The notes: generated from the sequence alone by a model not told the origin. A stretch of 64,000 nucleotides of DNA from Achromobacter spanius (GCF_002812705.1 NZ_CP025030.1:4092001-4156000), one strand, 5' to 3'; counted from the first letter of the stretch, positions 1-8,710 are shown. Numbers and translations: made by a program.

Positions 1-863
1 GCCGCAAACTCAGCCTGCGCTATCCGGTCGAAATGGGCCTGGTGGGCGACGCCCGCCTGACCTTGCAGGCCTTGCTGCCCAAGCTGGAGACCAAGGCGTC
101 CGACCGCTGGGTGAAGGGCATAGAAAAGCGGGTGTCGCGCTGGCGCGAAACCGTGGTGGCGCGCGCGATGGTCGAGGCCAAGGGCGTTAACCCCCAGCGC
201 CCCTTCCTGGAACTGTCCAGCCGCCTGCCGGCGCACTGCATCGTCACCTGCGATTCCGGTTCCGCGGCCAGTTGGTACGCGCGCGACGTGCAATTACGCG
301 AGGGCATGATGGGATCGGTATCGGGCGGGCTGGCCAGCATGGGCTGCGGCGTGCCGTACGCCCTGGCGGCCAAGCTGGCCCATCCGGGGCGTCCGGTCGT
401 GGCGCTGGTGGGCGACGGCGCGATGCAGATGCTGGGCATCAACGAACTGATCACCATCGCGCACCGGTGGAAGGACTGGGCCGACCCGACGCTGGTGGTG
501 CTGGTGCTGAACAACGGCGATCTGAACATGGTGACGTGGGAGCAGCGCGTAATGGGCGGCGACCCGCGTTTTCCGGATTCGCAATGGCTGCCGCCGTTCT
601 CGTATGCGGACTATGGCCGCATGCTGGGCCTGGAGGGCATCCGCGTGACCGAACCCGACGACGTCGGCCCCGCTTGGGACCGTGCGCTGAACGCGGGCCG
701 GCCCACCGTGCTGGAAGTGGTGACCGACCCCGAGGTGCCGCCGATGCCGCCGCACATTCCCCCCAAGCAGATTGCGGCCTACCTGACTGCACTGCGCAAG
801 GAAGACATGGCCACCGGCGCCGCCGCGCTACGCGCCACCATCAAGCAATGGTGGGCAAGCTGA
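1..863 (+). CDS. ThDP-dependent enzyme, acetolactate synthase/pyruvate oxidase-like (3' part)
   Basis: The frame is open from base 3, so the N-terminal part lies outside the window; about 286 residues are visible. They hold the C-terminal thiamine-diphosphate-binding domain of the acetolactate synthase/pyruvate oxidase/benzoylformate decarboxylase superfamily. A GDGAMQM motif is followed about 25 residues later by LNNGDLNM, the classic GDG-x(n)-NN metal/ThDP signature, and a Gly-rich SVSGGLASMGCGVPYALAAK segment precedes it. Members decarboxylate 2-oxo acids in the cytoplasm, sometimes at the membrane. The substrate cannot be told from this half. No co-directional partner follows closely: the next gene starts 132 bp downstream behind its own ribosome site. 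Confidence 0.8.
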   Translation, partial: RKLSLRYPVEMGLVGDARLTLQALLPKLETKASDRWVKGIEKRVSRWRETVVARAMVEAKGVNPQRPFLELSSRLPAHCIVTCDSGSAASWYARDVQLREGMMGSVSGGLASMGCGVPYALAAKLAHPGRPVVALVGDGAMQMLGINELITIAHRWKDWADPTLVVLVLNNGDLNMVTWEQRVMGGDPRFPDSQWLPPFSYADYGRMLGLEGIRVTEPDDVGPAWDRALNAGRPTVLEVVTDPEVPPMPPHIPPKQIAAYLTALRKEDMATGAAALRATIKQWWAS

Positions 864-995
864 CGGAGACAAGCCCTGGGCCAGGCGCCGTGTGCAACAC
901 CCTGTGCGAAATCCGCGCGGCGGGCACGGCGTTTGCGGACAGGGCGGGTCCTACCACCTAGTCGCTGAACGGATGTTCGGCAAAGGAGACACAGC

Positions 996-1394
996 ATGGA
1001 AACTCAAACCAACATCGTGGGCGGCCCCAAGAGCAGCCCCGGCGGCCCGGGCCCGGAGGTCATGGCCGCAAGCACGCTGGAAGGCAATGACGTCTACAAC
1101 TCGGCGGGCGAAGATCTGGGTTCGATCAAGGAAATCATGATTGATGTGCCCCGGGGCCGCGTGGCCTACGCGGTGCTGTCGCGCGGCGGCGTGTTGGGCA
1201 TCGGCGATAAGCTCTTTGCGATTCCGTGGGCGGCCCTCACGCTGGACACCGACCGCAAGTGCTTCGTGCTGGACATCGACGAAGAAACGCTGAAGAACGC
1301 GCCGGGCTTCGACAAGGACAACTGGCCCAGCATGGCCGACGAGACCTGGGCGCGTAACCTGCATACGTATTACAAGCAGGATATCTACTGGTAA
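996..1394 (+). CDS. PRC-barrel domain protein
   Basis: A 132-residue soluble protein with one PRC-barrel fold, roughly residues 22-95. It contains a VYNSAGEDLGSIKEIMID stretch followed by RGRVAYAVLSRGGVLGIGDK and then FAIPW, typical of stand-alone bacterial PRC-barrel proteins. The family occurs in RNA maturation factors and in photosynthetic reaction-centre H subunits; stand-alone forms are often stress-associated but have no defined reaction. The start is supported by AAGGAGA seven bases upstream. The first 20 residues are Gly/Pro-rich and probably disordered. A strong hairpin follows the stop codon, so it looks monocistronic. Confidence 0.85.
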   Translation: METQTNIVGGPKSSPGGPGPEVMAASTLEGNDVYNSAGEDLGSIKEIMIDVPRGRVAYAVLSRGGVLGIGDKLFAIPWAALTLDTDRKCFVLDIDEETLKNAPGFDKDNWPSMADETWARNLHTYYKQDIYW

Positions 1395-1396
1395 GC

Positions 1397-1433
1397 CGCC
1401 AGCCTGGGCCATCAGCGCATGGCCCGGGTGGCG
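1397..1433. terminator. Hairpin between convergent genes
   Basis: Arms at 1397-1412 (CGCCAGCCTGGGCCAT) and 1419-1433 (ATGGCCCGGGTGGCG) pair with one bulge and one mismatch around a 6-nt loop. It sits between the convergent PRC-barrel and hydrolase genes. No T-run follows on either strand, so intrinsic termination is inferred from position and stem strength. Confidence 0.5.
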
Positions 1434-1440
1434 CCTACCA

Positions 1441-2199
1441 TCAAGGCACCGGCCGCGGATCCCCGATCCGCGCGCCGGTCACCATTTCAGTCACCCAATT
1501 CACCAGCACCGAGGTATAGGCCCGCTGCGCGGATTTTTCCGTCAGCGCGTGGTCGGCGCCGTCGATGATGCGGTGGGTCATCGAATGCGAGCGGCGGAAC
1601 GCCGAGCGGTAGCTCATGATGGTGGAATGCGGGATGAAGGTGTCGTGCTCGGCTTCCACGATCAACACATCGCCGCTGAATTCCGCGCAGGCTTTCAGGG
1701 CGCGGTTGGTTTCGGGCGCGACGTAGGTGTTGCGATAGGCGCGCAGCGTTTCCCGGTTCAACTGGTTTTTCGGCAGCAGCCATTCTTCATCGCGGTACAA
1801 GGCGGGCACGTGCAACGCCAGCCAGCGCACGCGGCGCAGGCCGCTCAGCAGCGCGGCCAGATAGCCGCCATAGCTGCTGCCCACCACCGCGACCGAGCCC
1901 GAATCCAGCGACGGATGGGTGGCAAGCAGGTCGTAGGCGGCCATCACGTCGCGCAGGTTATCTTCGCGCGTGACTTGTAATTGCTGCTCGCGCGTGGCCG
2001 CATGGCCGCGCAGGTCGAACGTCAGGCAGACGCAGCCCAGCGCGGCAATGCCCTTGGCGCGCGACAGGTCAAACTGCTGGCTGCCGCCCCAACCATGGAT
2101 GAACAGCACACCGGGTACCTTGTTCTCGGGCGTCAGGAAGGTGCCGTCCAAAACCTGGTCGTCAACCGACAGCGCGATGGGATTACTGTGCGCGGCCAT
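1441..2199 (-). CDS. Alpha/beta hydrolase, dienelactone-hydrolase/acyl-peptidase-like
   Basis: A 252-residue alpha/beta hydrolase without signal peptide. Visible elements are the oxyanion region FIHGWGGSQ (~34-41), the nucleophile elbow GSSYG with Ser ~109, an acid in AEHD (~Asp186) and the catalytic His in DGADHALT (~His217). Family members cleave ester or amide bonds; the substrate is unknown. The start was chosen because GGAAGGAGG lies seven bases upstream; longer upstream starts in frame lack such a site. It overlaps the end of the DUF3182 gene by 17 bp, so it is the last gene of the five-gene operon and probably translationally coupled. Confidence 0.8.
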   Translation of the reverse strand: MAAHSNPIALSVDDQVLDGTFLTPENKVPGVLFIHGWGGSQQFDLSRAKGIAALGCVCLTFDLRGHAATREQQLQVTREDNLRDVMAAYDLLATHPSLDSGSVAVVGSSYGGYLAALLSGLRRVRWLALHVPALYRDEEWLLPKNQLNRETLRAYRNTYVAPETNRALKACAEFSGDVLIVEAEHDTFIPHSTIMSYRSAFRRSHSMTHRIIDGADHALTEKSAQRAYTSVLVNWVTEMVTGARIGDPRPVP

Positions 2200-3352
2200 T
2201 GCCAACCTCCTTCCAGTCATCCAAACCGTCCAACACGGCGGCCGACTTGCTGATGTGGCCCACCGCGGAATCCTCGCCATGAAAGACCAGATGCTGCGGA
2301 ATTGGCAACACCTGGTCCCGCCCGTAGCGTTCGCGGGTGGCGGCGCGCACCGACGTCAGCGACGGCGACAGCGCAAACGCCTGCATCGCGGCCAGCTCGG
2401 CAAGACTTGCGCCGCCCGCCCGCCAGGACTGCTCCAGCACGCCGGCCCGCGCTTGGCCCGCGCGGTTGGTGCCGAACGCCACATCGTAGTTACGGCGCGA
2501 GGCGAACAACTGCGGATAGGCGGTGGACACCGCCGTGTCGTACTGGCAGGCCATGGCCACGGCCTGCCGTTCGGGGTCTGTCAGATCCAAGGCACGCAGC
2601 TTATCGAAACCGCCGCGCGCCACCCGCAGCACCGACCCGCCGTAGACGGCTATGCCCTGGTTGTCGGGCGTGAGCGATTGCGTGCCCACATACGCAATTT
2701 CCATTTTTCCCACGCGCGCCCAGCCGACGCTGTAGGTGGACACGTCTGCCAAGTCTTCTTCCAGCACCAGGCCCAGCCGGCGCATGGCGTAGGGAGATTG
2801 CTGCGCCAGCGCCGCGCGCAGTTCCTCGGCATTGCGCACCACGACCTGGCCGCGCCCGGCGGTGGCGTCGGTGGGTTTGACGCGCAACGGCCCGTCTTGC
2901 AGCATCCGCATCCCGGCGGCTTCGGCATCCGCCACGGTGAAGGCGCTATAGCCCGCTAGCACCACCTCGCGCAGCGCATCCGCCAGATCGCCCACCCAGG
3001 CCTTGGGCGCCTTCGCCTGGGGGCCGATCAGTCCATGGGTGATGGCTTTGCCGGCCACGAACGAATAGGGGGCGACGCCGCCGTACAGGTCGGCCGCGCG
3101 GGTAATGCCCAGCCGGGCCGCGCGGATGGGGCCGATGATGGTGCGGTCGGGCACGTAGTAGGGCGGCGGTTCATCGCGGCGCCGGCTGGGCCGGTAGTCG
3201 GGTTCAAAACGGCGTCCCAACAAGGCCGCCAGGCGGACGGCCATGGCTTCTTGCGAGGCCACCTCGTGCTCGGAGGCGTTGGCGCGGCGGGGGTATGCCA
3301 CCACCAGGTCGGATTCGCTATCGGAGTCGCTCGGGGATGGGGACGGTTTCAT
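2183..3352 (-). CDS. DUF3182 family protein (ATP-grasp-like)
   Basis: A 389-residue protein that I recognise as the DUF3182 family. The middle has features resembling ATP-grasp ligases: VKPTDATAGRGQVVV (Lys plus Gly-rich loop), LVLEEDLAD and a late HGEDSAVGHISKS segment. No enzymatic activity is established for the family. The start is fixed by a 4-bp ATGA overlap with the upstream YbhN-like gene. Downstream it overlaps the hydrolase. Its place in a cardiolipin synthase operon suggests a role in the envelope or in modifying a lipid head group, which is inference only. The N-terminus is Ser/Asp-rich (SPSPSDSDSESD) and likely disordered. Confidence 0.75.
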   Translation of the reverse strand: MKPSPSPSDSDSESDLVVAYPRRANASEHEVASQEAMAVRLAALLGRRFEPDYRPSRRRDEPPPYYVPDRTIIGPIRAARLGITRAADLYGGVAPYSFVAGKAITHGLIGPQAKAPKAWVGDLADALREVVLAGYSAFTVADAEAAGMRMLQDGPLRVKPTDATAGRGQVVVRNAEELRAALAQQSPYAMRRLGLVLEEDLADVSTYSVGWARVGKMEIAYVGTQSLTPDNQGIAVYGGSVLRVARGGFDKLRALDLTDPERQAVAMACQYDTAVSTAYPQLFASRRNYDVAFGTNRAGQARAGVLEQSWRAGGASLAELAAMQAFALSPSLTSVRAATRERYGRDQVLPIPQHLVFHGEDSAVGHISKSAAVLDGLDDWKEVGNGRAQ

Positions 3353-4353
3353 GAGGGCGGGTGGAGCAAGTTGTGTTCCTGGTCGGCTGGCGCACGGCGC
3401 TTGCGCCACGCGGCCAGGGCTTCAAACAGCGGAAAGGCGGCCAATGCCAGGCACATGGGCGCCAGTGCATAGCAGGCGCGGTAGGCCAGGGCCGCGCCCA
3501 GTGCTTCGGAATACGGCATGCGCGGCGCCAGCACGGCCACGAAGATGGCCTCGGTGGTGCCCAGCCCGCCCGGCACGCGCGTCAGCACCGCCGCGAAACT
3601 CGCGCACAGCAAAATGCCCAGCACCAGGGGGTAGGGCGCCTTGCCCTGTAGCAGCACGTAGGCCACGGCGCCCATGAACATCCAGGACAGCCCGGCAAAC
3701 ACGCATTGCATCACCGCCATGCGCAGGCGCGGCAAGGTCACGCGCTGGCCCATGAAGGTGGCCGAGCGACGGCTGGCGCGAGCGCACAGCCACACGTACG
3801 CGATGCCTGCCGCCAGCAAGCCGGCGCCAATCAGGCGCAGCACGCCGCTGCCCACGTCCCAGCCCTTCGGCACCGTCAACGCGCCGCTGACGAACACCAC
3901 GCCCGCCACCCAGGCATAGCCGATCCAGTTCGACGCGGCCGAGAAGACGGCCACGCGGGTCGCCACCGATTTGCGGCAGCCCAGCCTGGCATACATGCGC
4001 AAGCGCGCGCCCAGGCCACCTACCAGCACGCCCAGGCTGAGGTTCAGGGCATAGCTCACCATCGCGATGCCCATCACCAAGGGCCAGGCCAGCTTGTGCC
4101 CGGTGTAGCGGCGGCCCAGCAGGTCCAGCGCGGCATAGCTCAGATAGCCCAGCACCACCAGGCCGCTCGCCATCAGGATGGCTTCGCCGGGAATGCTGCG
4201 CATGGCCTGCCAGACCTTCGGCCAATCCACCGAGCGGCCGAAGTAGAACAACAGCACGGCCACCACGGCCAGAACTACCCAGGGCAGCACCTTCTTGATG
4301 CGCGGCCAGCGGTGGCGCAGGGAACGCATGAACGTTGTGCGATAGACCCTCAT
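3349..4353 (-). CDS. YbhN/UPF0104 family membrane protein (flippase-like domain)
   Basis: A 334-residue polytopic inner-membrane protein with about eight hydrophobic segments (for example around residues 22-40, 58-80 and 95-118). It matches the lysylphosphatidylglycerol-synthase-type flippase domain family that includes E. coli YbhN, found in that species directly after clsB. The RVPGGLGTTEAIF sequence near residue 255 is the conserved P-G-G-x-G-x-x-E motif of the family. A role in lipid or polyprenyl-linked substrate translocation is proposed from the family, not shown here. It overlaps both neighbours through ATGA junctions, so co-expression with clsB is nearly certain. Confidence 0.85.
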   Translation of the reverse strand: MRVYRTTFMRSLRHRWPRIKKVLPWVVLAVVAVLLFYFGRSVDWPKVWQAMRSIPGEAILMASGLVVLGYLSYAALDLLGRRYTGHKLAWPLVMGIAMVSYALNLSLGVLVGGLGARLRMYARLGCRKSVATRVAVFSAASNWIGYAWVAGVVFVSGALTVPKGWDVGSGVLRLIGAGLLAAGIAYVWLCARASRRSATFMGQRVTLPRLRMAVMQCVFAGLSWMFMGAVAYVLLQGKAPYPLVLGILLCASFAAVLTRVPGGLGTTEAIFVAVLAPRMPYSEALGAALAYRACYALAPMCLALAAFPLFEALAAWRKRRAPADQEHNLLHPPS

Positions 4354-5555
4354 GCGGCCTCGCTTTCGCCCGGCTCGGGCGGTTTGATGGTTTGCAGGCG
4401 CGGCTTGTGCGCCGGCAGGGCGCCTGCCCAGGTCGGAAAGCGCCGCAGGAAGTGAAACACCACCACGCCGACCCAGAAGCGCCGCAGCGCGCGCGTGGAC
4501 TTGGAACTGAAGGGCACGGGCTTGCAGTCCTGCGCGATCAGGTGGTCCAGGCTATCCCGCAGGGCTTTGTTCAACGAACGGTCGCGCACGACCACGTTGG
4601 CTTCCAGGTTCAGGGCCAGGCTCAAGGGGTCCAGATTGCTGGAGCCCACCGTGCACCAGTCATCGTCCACGCAAGCCACCTTGCCGTGCAGCGGCCGCTT
4701 GCAGTATTCGTAGATCTCCACGCCGGCGTTCTTCAGGTAGTCATACAGCATGGTCGCGGCCAGGCGCGCCACCAGCATGTCGGGCTCGCCTTGCAGCAGC
4801 AGGCGTACGCGCACGCCCCGACGCGCCGCTTTGGTCAGGTCGCGCAGCAGGTGGTAGCCGGGAAAGAAATAGGCATTGGCGATCAGCACGTCCTGCTTGG
4901 CGGCGCGCAGACCGGCGCGGTAGTAGCGTTCGATGTCGGTGGTGTGGCCATTGTTGTCGCGCACCACCAGGCGCCCGCCGCCGTCGCCCTCGGGCACCGA
5001 AGCGGCGGCGGGGCGCCGCCAGCGGCGCGGGGGCTTGCGGCCGCCCAGGGCGGAACGGGCGTAGTCGGCCAGGTCGGCCGCCAGGGGGCCGTCCACCCGC
5101 ACCGCATAGTCCTGCTTGGCTTCGGGGCCGAAGTCCGCCAGGTGGTCCGCCGAAAAGTTGATGCCGCCGATCAGCGCGCATACGCCGTCCACCGCGACGA
5201 TCTTGCGGTGCATGCGGCGAAACAGATTGGTGCGCACGCCCAGCAGGCGGGGGCGCGGGTCGAAGATATGAAAGCGCACCCCGCTTTCGGTCATGGCGCC
5301 AATGAATTCCTGGCTGAGCTGGTCCGAGCCGTAGCCGTCAACCAGCACGTCCACGCTGACGCCGCGCCGGGCCGCGTCAATCAAGGTCTTCTGCAAAGCC
5401 TGCCCGACTTTGTCGTCGAACAGGATGAAGGTTTCCACCAGCACTTCGTGCTTGGCCGAGGCAATGGCCTCGTTCACGGCGGGGAAATAGCCCTCGCCGT
5501 TTTCCAGCAGCGTGTAGCGGTTGCCTTCCCGCCATCCCAAGTTAGTGGCGGTCAT
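4350..5555 (-). CDS. clsB: Cardiolipin synthase B
   Basis: A 401-residue phospholipase D superfamily protein with two HKD motifs, HRKIVAVD (~His116) and HGKVACVD (~His290), each followed by the usual GGINFS or GSSNLD segment. ClsB makes cardiolipin at the inner membrane from phosphatidylglycerol and, in E. coli with its YmdB partner, from phosphatidylethanolamine. There are no strong N-terminal membrane helices, as expected for ClsB rather than ClsA. The start is set by the 4-bp ATGA overlap with the upstream EEP-family gene; a longer frame extends upstream but has no sensible start. Gene order EEP-clsB-ybhN matches E. coli ybhP-clsB-ybhN. Confidence 0.9.
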   Translation of the reverse strand: MTATNLGWREGNRYTLLENGEGYFPAVNEAIASAKHEVLVETFILFDDKVGQALQKTLIDAARRGVSVDVLVDGYGSDQLSQEFIGAMTESGVRFHIFDPRPRLLGVRTNLFRRMHRKIVAVDGVCALIGGINFSADHLADFGPEAKQDYAVRVDGPLAADLADYARSALGGRKPPRRWRRPAAASVPEGDGGGRLVVRDNNGHTTDIERYYRAGLRAAKQDVLIANAYFFPGYHLLRDLTKAARRGVRVRLLLQGEPDMLVARLAATMLYDYLKNAGVEIYEYCKRPLHGKVACVDDDWCTVGSSNLDPLSLALNLEANVVVRDRSLNKALRDSLDHLIAQDCKPVPFSSKSTRALRRFWVGVVVFHFLRRFPTWAGALPAHKPRLQTIKPPEPGESEAA

Positions 5556-6316
5556 AGTGCGATCTCCGCCGACAGGGGCACGTGGTCCGACAGGCGCGAC
5601 CACACGCGCGAGGCCTGCGGCACGGGCCGCCAGTCCCGCACGTTGCGCACATAAATGCGGTCCAGCCGCAGTAGCGGCCAGCGCGCGGGAAAGGTGCGTG
5701 CAGGGCGGCCCAGGCGGGTGGTGAAGACCTCCTGCGCGCCGCAGGTGGCCATGAAGCGGTTGGCGTTCAGGCGCCAGTCGTTGAAGTCGCCCGCGATCAG
5801 CAGGGGTTCGCCGTCGGGCACCTCGCGGGCAACCAGTTCGCACAGGCGGCCAAGCTGTTCGCCGCGATGGCGTTCCAGCAGGCCCAGGTGGACGCAGATG
5901 GCATGCACGGGGGCATCGCCCGGCACGCGCAGCACGCAATGCAGCAGGCCACGGCCTTCGTGCCCGTGCACGCTGACATCGTGGTTCTCATAGCGCTCGA
6001 TCGGGTAGCGCGACAGGATCGCGTTGCCATGATGGCCCGCCGGATACACCGCGTTGCGCCCATAGGCGTAGTCCGACCACAGCGTGTCGGCCAAAAATTC
6101 ATACTGCGACAGCGCCGGCCAGGCCTCGTGCCGTTCGGCATGATCCTGATGCTCGCCCAGGACTTCTTGCAGGAACACCACATCCGGCGCCGCCTTGCGC
6201 AACGCCTCGCGCAGGTCGTGCAGCATGAAGCGCCGATTGAAGCTGGTGAATCCCTTGTGGGTATTGACGGTCAATACCGTCAAGCGCCGGTGGGATTCGT
6301 CGGTCGGGACGGGCAT
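5552..6316 (-). CDS. Endonuclease/exonuclease/phosphatase family protein, YbhP-like
   Basis: A 254-residue EEP-fold protein. Motifs in order are [18 protein letters not shown] (metal-binding Glu), [16 protein letters not shown] (Asp/Asn pair) and [10 protein letters not shown] at the C-terminus (catalytic Asp-His). These are the metal-dependent phosphodiesterase residues shared by exonuclease III, DNase I and sphingomyelinase-like enzymes. Its partner genes suggest a phospholipid-related rather than DNA substrate. The start was chosen for the GGAG ten bases upstream; a longer in-frame N-terminus would add 20 residues. First gene of the five-gene operon; promoter expected in 6317-6617. Confidence 0.85.
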   Translation of the reverse strand: MPVPTDESHRRLTVLTVNTHKGFTSFNRRFMLHDLREALRKAAPDVVFLQEVLGEHQDHAERHEAWPALSQYEFLADTLWSDYAYGRNAVYPAGHHGNAILSRYPIERYENHDVSVHGHEGRGLLHCVLRVPGDAPVHAICVHLGLLERHRGEQLGRLCELVAREVPDGEPLLIAGDFNDWRLNANRFMATCGAQEVFTTRLGRPARTFPARWPLLRLDRIYVRNVRDWRPVPQASRVWSRLSDHVPLSAEIAL

Positions 6317-6540
6317 GGACTCTCCGGGGGGAAATGGGTCCACAACCCTGCGCAAGTTTCGTGCCTGAGCCGGCACCTGCGGGGATTTTCATTGGGGGGA
6401 TGGCGGTATGGAACGCATGACGGTAGCCATGCAGGGCGGGTGGCCGGAACTGCCCGCACTGGTCAAAATTGCCTGGGCCGGTATCGAATCGCCGCGTCAT
6501 ACCCACATAAAAAACGGATTCTGAATCTGCAAAATCAAGG

Positions 6541-6568
6541 TTGTGCCCGCTTTTGCGTAGGGGCACAA
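6541..6568. promoter_or_regulatory. Inverted repeat upstream of the RraA-like gene
   Basis: The perfect 8-bp arms TTGTGCCC (6541-6548) and GGGCACAA (6561-6568) are separated by 12 bases. The element lies 50 bp before the start of the RraA-like gene in a 301-bp divergent intergenic region (6317-6617) that otherwise holds only the two ribosome sites. It could be a dimeric repressor operator or a leader hairpin; the regulator is not identifiable. Confidence 0.45.
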
Positions 6569-6617
6569 TCGGAATCCCCGCTATGCGGCAACCCGCCCCG
6601 CAAGGAGAATTTGCATC

Positions 6618-7340
6618 ATGACGATTGCCCCTCAGCCTTTGGACGCGAACGTGGTCCAGGCCCTGTCCCGCATCACCACGGCCACGCTCACGACCGTGCT
6701 GTTGAAGAAAGGCTTGCGCAACGTGTGGGTACGCGGCGCGCGGCCACTGGCGCCGGGCGCCAAGCGGATAGTCGGGCGCGCGTTCACGCTGCGCTTCGTG
6801 CCCGCCCGCGAAGACCTGGCCACGCCCGCGTCGTGGGCGTCGCCCATCTCCACGCGCGCCGCCATCGAAGACATGCCCGAGGGCTGCATCGCCGTGGTGG
6901 ATGCGATGGGCGTCACCGACGCCGGCATCTTCGGCGACATCCTCTGCGCCCGCATGCAAAAGCGGGGCGTGGCCGCGCTGGTGACTGATGGCGTGGTGCG
7001 CGACCTGGAAGGCGTCGAAGGTACGGGCCTGCCCGTATGGTGCGCCGGCGCGGCGGCCCCCCCGTCGGTGGCCGGGCTGACCTTCGTCGGCTGGCAAGAA
7101 CCCGTGGGCTGCGGCGGCGTGGCCGTCTTTCCCAACGACGTCATCGTGCTGGACCGTGACGGCGCCGTCCTCATCCCCGCCGCGCTACTGGACGAGGTGG
7201 TAGAAATCGCCATCGAACAGGAACGCCTGGAAGGCTGGATCATGCAGCAAGTAGAAGCCGGCGAAAAACTCCCCGGCCTCTACCCCCCCAACAAGGAGAC
7301 GCAGGCTAAATACGAAGCCTGGCGAAACCAGCAACCGTAA
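6618..7340 (+). CDS. RraA family protein (HMG/CHA aldolase-like)
   Basis: A 240-residue RraA-fold protein. The conserved core is present: a GDILCARMQKRGVAALVTDG segment followed by VRDLEGVEG (the Arg-Asp pair that binds metal and oxo-acid) and later NDVIVLDRDGAVLIP. The fold covers the RNase E inhibitor RraA and 4-hydroxy-4-methyl-2-oxoglutarate/oxaloacetate-decarboxylating aldolases. At 240 residues with an extra C-terminal helix (WIMQQVEAGEKLPGLYPP) it fits the aldolase-like branch better than the ~160-residue RNase regulator. The start has AAGGAGA upstream. It stands alone, so the pathway cannot be named. Confidence 0.8.
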   Translation: MTIAPQPLDANVVQALSRITTATLTTVLLKKGLRNVWVRGARPLAPGAKRIVGRAFTLRFVPAREDLATPASWASPISTRAAIEDMPEGCIAVVDAMGVTDAGIFGDILCARMQKRGVAALVTDGVVRDLEGVEGTGLPVWCAGAAAPPSVAGLTFVGWQEPVGCGGVAVFPNDVIVLDRDGAVLIPAALLDEVVEIAIEQERLEGWIMQQVEAGEKLPGLYPPNKETQAKYEAWRNQQP

Positions 7341-7349
7341 CCCTCGGAC

Positions 7350-7568
7350 TCAATTCCCCCCCCGTATATTCCCCGCAACCCCGCCCGCCACGGCGCCGAT
7401 CGCGGCGCCCGTCCAGGCGCTGCCGCCCGCAATGGCGGCAATCCCCGCGCCCGCGGCACCCCCAATGGCCGCCCCGGACATGGTCCCTTGCTGTTTCGGC
7501 GTCATGTTCGTGCACGCCGCAAGCGTCCCTATCGCGACGCCGATGACTAACGTTCGAATAGCTTTCAT
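7350..7568 (-). CDS. Small glycine-zipper lipoprotein
   Basis: A 72-residue protein with an N-terminal signal and lipobox LAAC (Cys ~19), then TNMTPKQQGTMSG and a glycine-zipper region alternating G/A every third or fourth residue (AAIGGAAGAGIAAIAGG and AAIGAVAGGVAGN). This pattern is typical of OsmB/17-kDa-antigen-like outer-membrane lipoproteins, often stress-induced. AAGGAG precedes the start. It lies 10 bp after the exported-protein gene and is probably co-transcribed. The last codons run through eight consecutive G residues on the coding strand. Confidence 0.85.
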   Translation of the reverse strand: MKAIRTLVIGVAIGTLAACTNMTPKQQGTMSGAAIGGAAGAGIAAIAGGSAWTGAAIGAVAGGVAGNIRGGN

Positions 7569-7578
7569 GACGGCTCCT

Positions 7579-7962
7579 TCAAGGCTTGCGCTTCATGCCA
7601 GGAACGACGACCTCGAACCACAAGGTCTCGATCACCGGACGGTCCAGCCGCGAGGGGTTCGCGGCATACCAGCCGTCCAGGCTCTGGGCCACCGTATCCA
7701 GGGTGTGCGTTTGCAGGCCCCGGGAAAACCTGGGCACCAGGCTCTGAGTATCGGGCGGCGCGCGGCGTGCCTGGTACGCGCGTTCGACTTCAAGCAGGTT
7801 GGAAATCCCCAATAGATAGGCTTTCTTGAGATTGGCGTCGGACTCCGTCCATTGCTTGCCGGTGATGATGGGGGCGGGGTCTGACATTTGCGCCACGCTG
7901 GGCGCGGTGGTCAGCAGAGACAGCGCCAGGGCTGCCGGACCTAACAGGTGTTTCACTTTCAT
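7579..7962 (-). CDS. Small exported protein of unknown function
   Basis: A 127-residue protein with a clear signal peptide (MKVKHLLGPAALALSLL, cleavage likely after SVA-Q ~25). The mature part contains W-T-E-S-D, KKAYLLGISNLLEVE and later LDGWYAANPSRLDRPVIETLWFE. The spacing of a KxAYLxG motif, a small helix and a Pro-x-x-LDRPV segment resembles in outline the small periplasmic Rap1a/Tai-like fold; this is a pattern impression, not an assignment. It is the first gene of a two-gene unit with the glycine-zipper lipoprotein. The function is not known. Confidence 0.65.
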   Translation of the reverse strand: MKVKHLLGPAALALSLLTTAPSVAQMSDPAPIITGKQWTESDANLKKAYLLGISNLLEVERAYQARRAPPDTQSLVPRFSRGLQTHTLDTVAQSLDGWYAANPSRLDRPVIETLWFEVVVPGMKRKP

Positions 7963-8162
7963 CGCATCGCTCCTCGCGGGCTTAAAAGATCAAAAACAAC
8001 CTTTGGATACCGTCCGCGAAAACCAGGCCAGGCAGGCCCGAAGCGGAAATCGGTAACAGTGAATTTATGCCTGAACGCAGGCGGCGGCAAGCAAGGTTTT
8101 GGGGGAGGGCGCGCGGCACCGGAGTCGCGGGCCGGCGCCATGGCGCGTAAAATGCGTGGCTT

Positions 8163-8184
8163 GACGCCGGCATTCGCCGGCGTC
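8163..8184 (+). promoter_or_regulatory. Strong leader hairpin before the DUF2946 gene
   Basis: The arms GACGCCGGC (8163-8171) and GCCGGCGTC (8176-8184) pair perfectly over 9 bp around the 4-nt loop ATTC. The stem ends 13 bases before the ATG, in the space where a ribosome site would sit, and no good Shine-Dalgarno is otherwise seen. The 235-bp region 7963-8197 holds nothing else I can name. Confidence 0.45.
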
Positions 8185-8197
8185 GTGGATTGGACGC

Positions 8198-8710
8198 ATG
8201 CGCACCGGATTGTCCCGTCGCCTTCCTCGCTTTGCCTCGGCCGCCGATTTCGGGCGGCTGTTGCTGCTGCTGTTGCTGGTGGCGCGGGCCTGGGTGCCGG
8301 CTGGGTACATGCCCGATGCCGACGCGCTGCGGCAAGGCCGGCTGGCGCTGGGCTTCTGTACGGCGGGTGGCAACGTCATGGCGGCCTTGCAATCGCTGGG
8401 TGAACGGCAGGCGCCTGGCGACGGCCATCAAGCGATGCACGGCGACCCCATGCTGCACGCCGATGATGGCCACCCCGGCCATCACGGCCACCATGGCGCC
8501 GGCCATGACGACGAACGCGGCGCCGGGCAGGAATGTCCCTTTGGCCTGAGCGCGCATCAAATCCTGAACCTGCCGCCGCTGGCGGCCGTAGCGCCCGTGC
8601 TGTTGCGCTGGCTGGCGCAGCGCCCGTTAAAGCTTGACGGCGCGCGCCCGCCCATGCCGGCCGCCGGCCCGCCCTTGGGGCAACGGGCGCCACCCTCGAT
8701 ACGCGGATAA
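8198..8710 (+). CDS. DUF2946-like His-rich membrane/periplasmic protein
   Basis: A 170-residue protein with an N-terminal hydrophobic helix (residues ~20-32, Leu-rich) followed by VPAGYMPDAD, the start of the DUF2946 family pattern. A central segment (~75-115) is extremely His-rich: HQAMHGDPMLHADDGH, then HHGHHGAGHDDE, then QECPFG. The family has no proven activity but often sits near copper or other metal transport genes. The His/Met loop looks like a metal-binding or sensing segment. The following PepSY gene carries a comparable His/Met insert, which supports a shared metal role. Confidence 0.65.
   Translation: MRTGLSRRLPRFASAADFGRLLLLLLLVARAWVPAGYMPDADALRQGRLALGFCTAGGNVMAALQSLGERQAPGDGHQAMHGDPMLHADDGHPGHHGHHGAGHDDERGAGQECPFGLSAHQILNLPPLAAVAPVLLRWLAQRPLKLDGARPPMPAAGPPLGQRAPPSIRG

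Noticed and set aside
892..1140. Short plus-strand frame of 82 codons before and into the PRC-barrel gene
   Set aside because: Out of frame with the PRC-barrel gene, no ribosome site, basic low-complexity composition.
4335..5654. Long open frame (439 codons) on the plus strand across clsB
   Set aside because: Antisense to the HKD enzyme, with low-complexity Gln/His/Ala/Gly composition typical of GC-rich shadow frames and no ribosome site or family motif.
7356..7363. C8 tract as a possible phase-variation site
   Set aside because: It encodes the last glycines of the glycine-zipper lipoprotein just before its stop; a shift would only change the final residues.
8257..8281. CTG-rich repeat run
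   Set aside because: It encodes the Leu-rich membrane helix of the DUF2946 protein.
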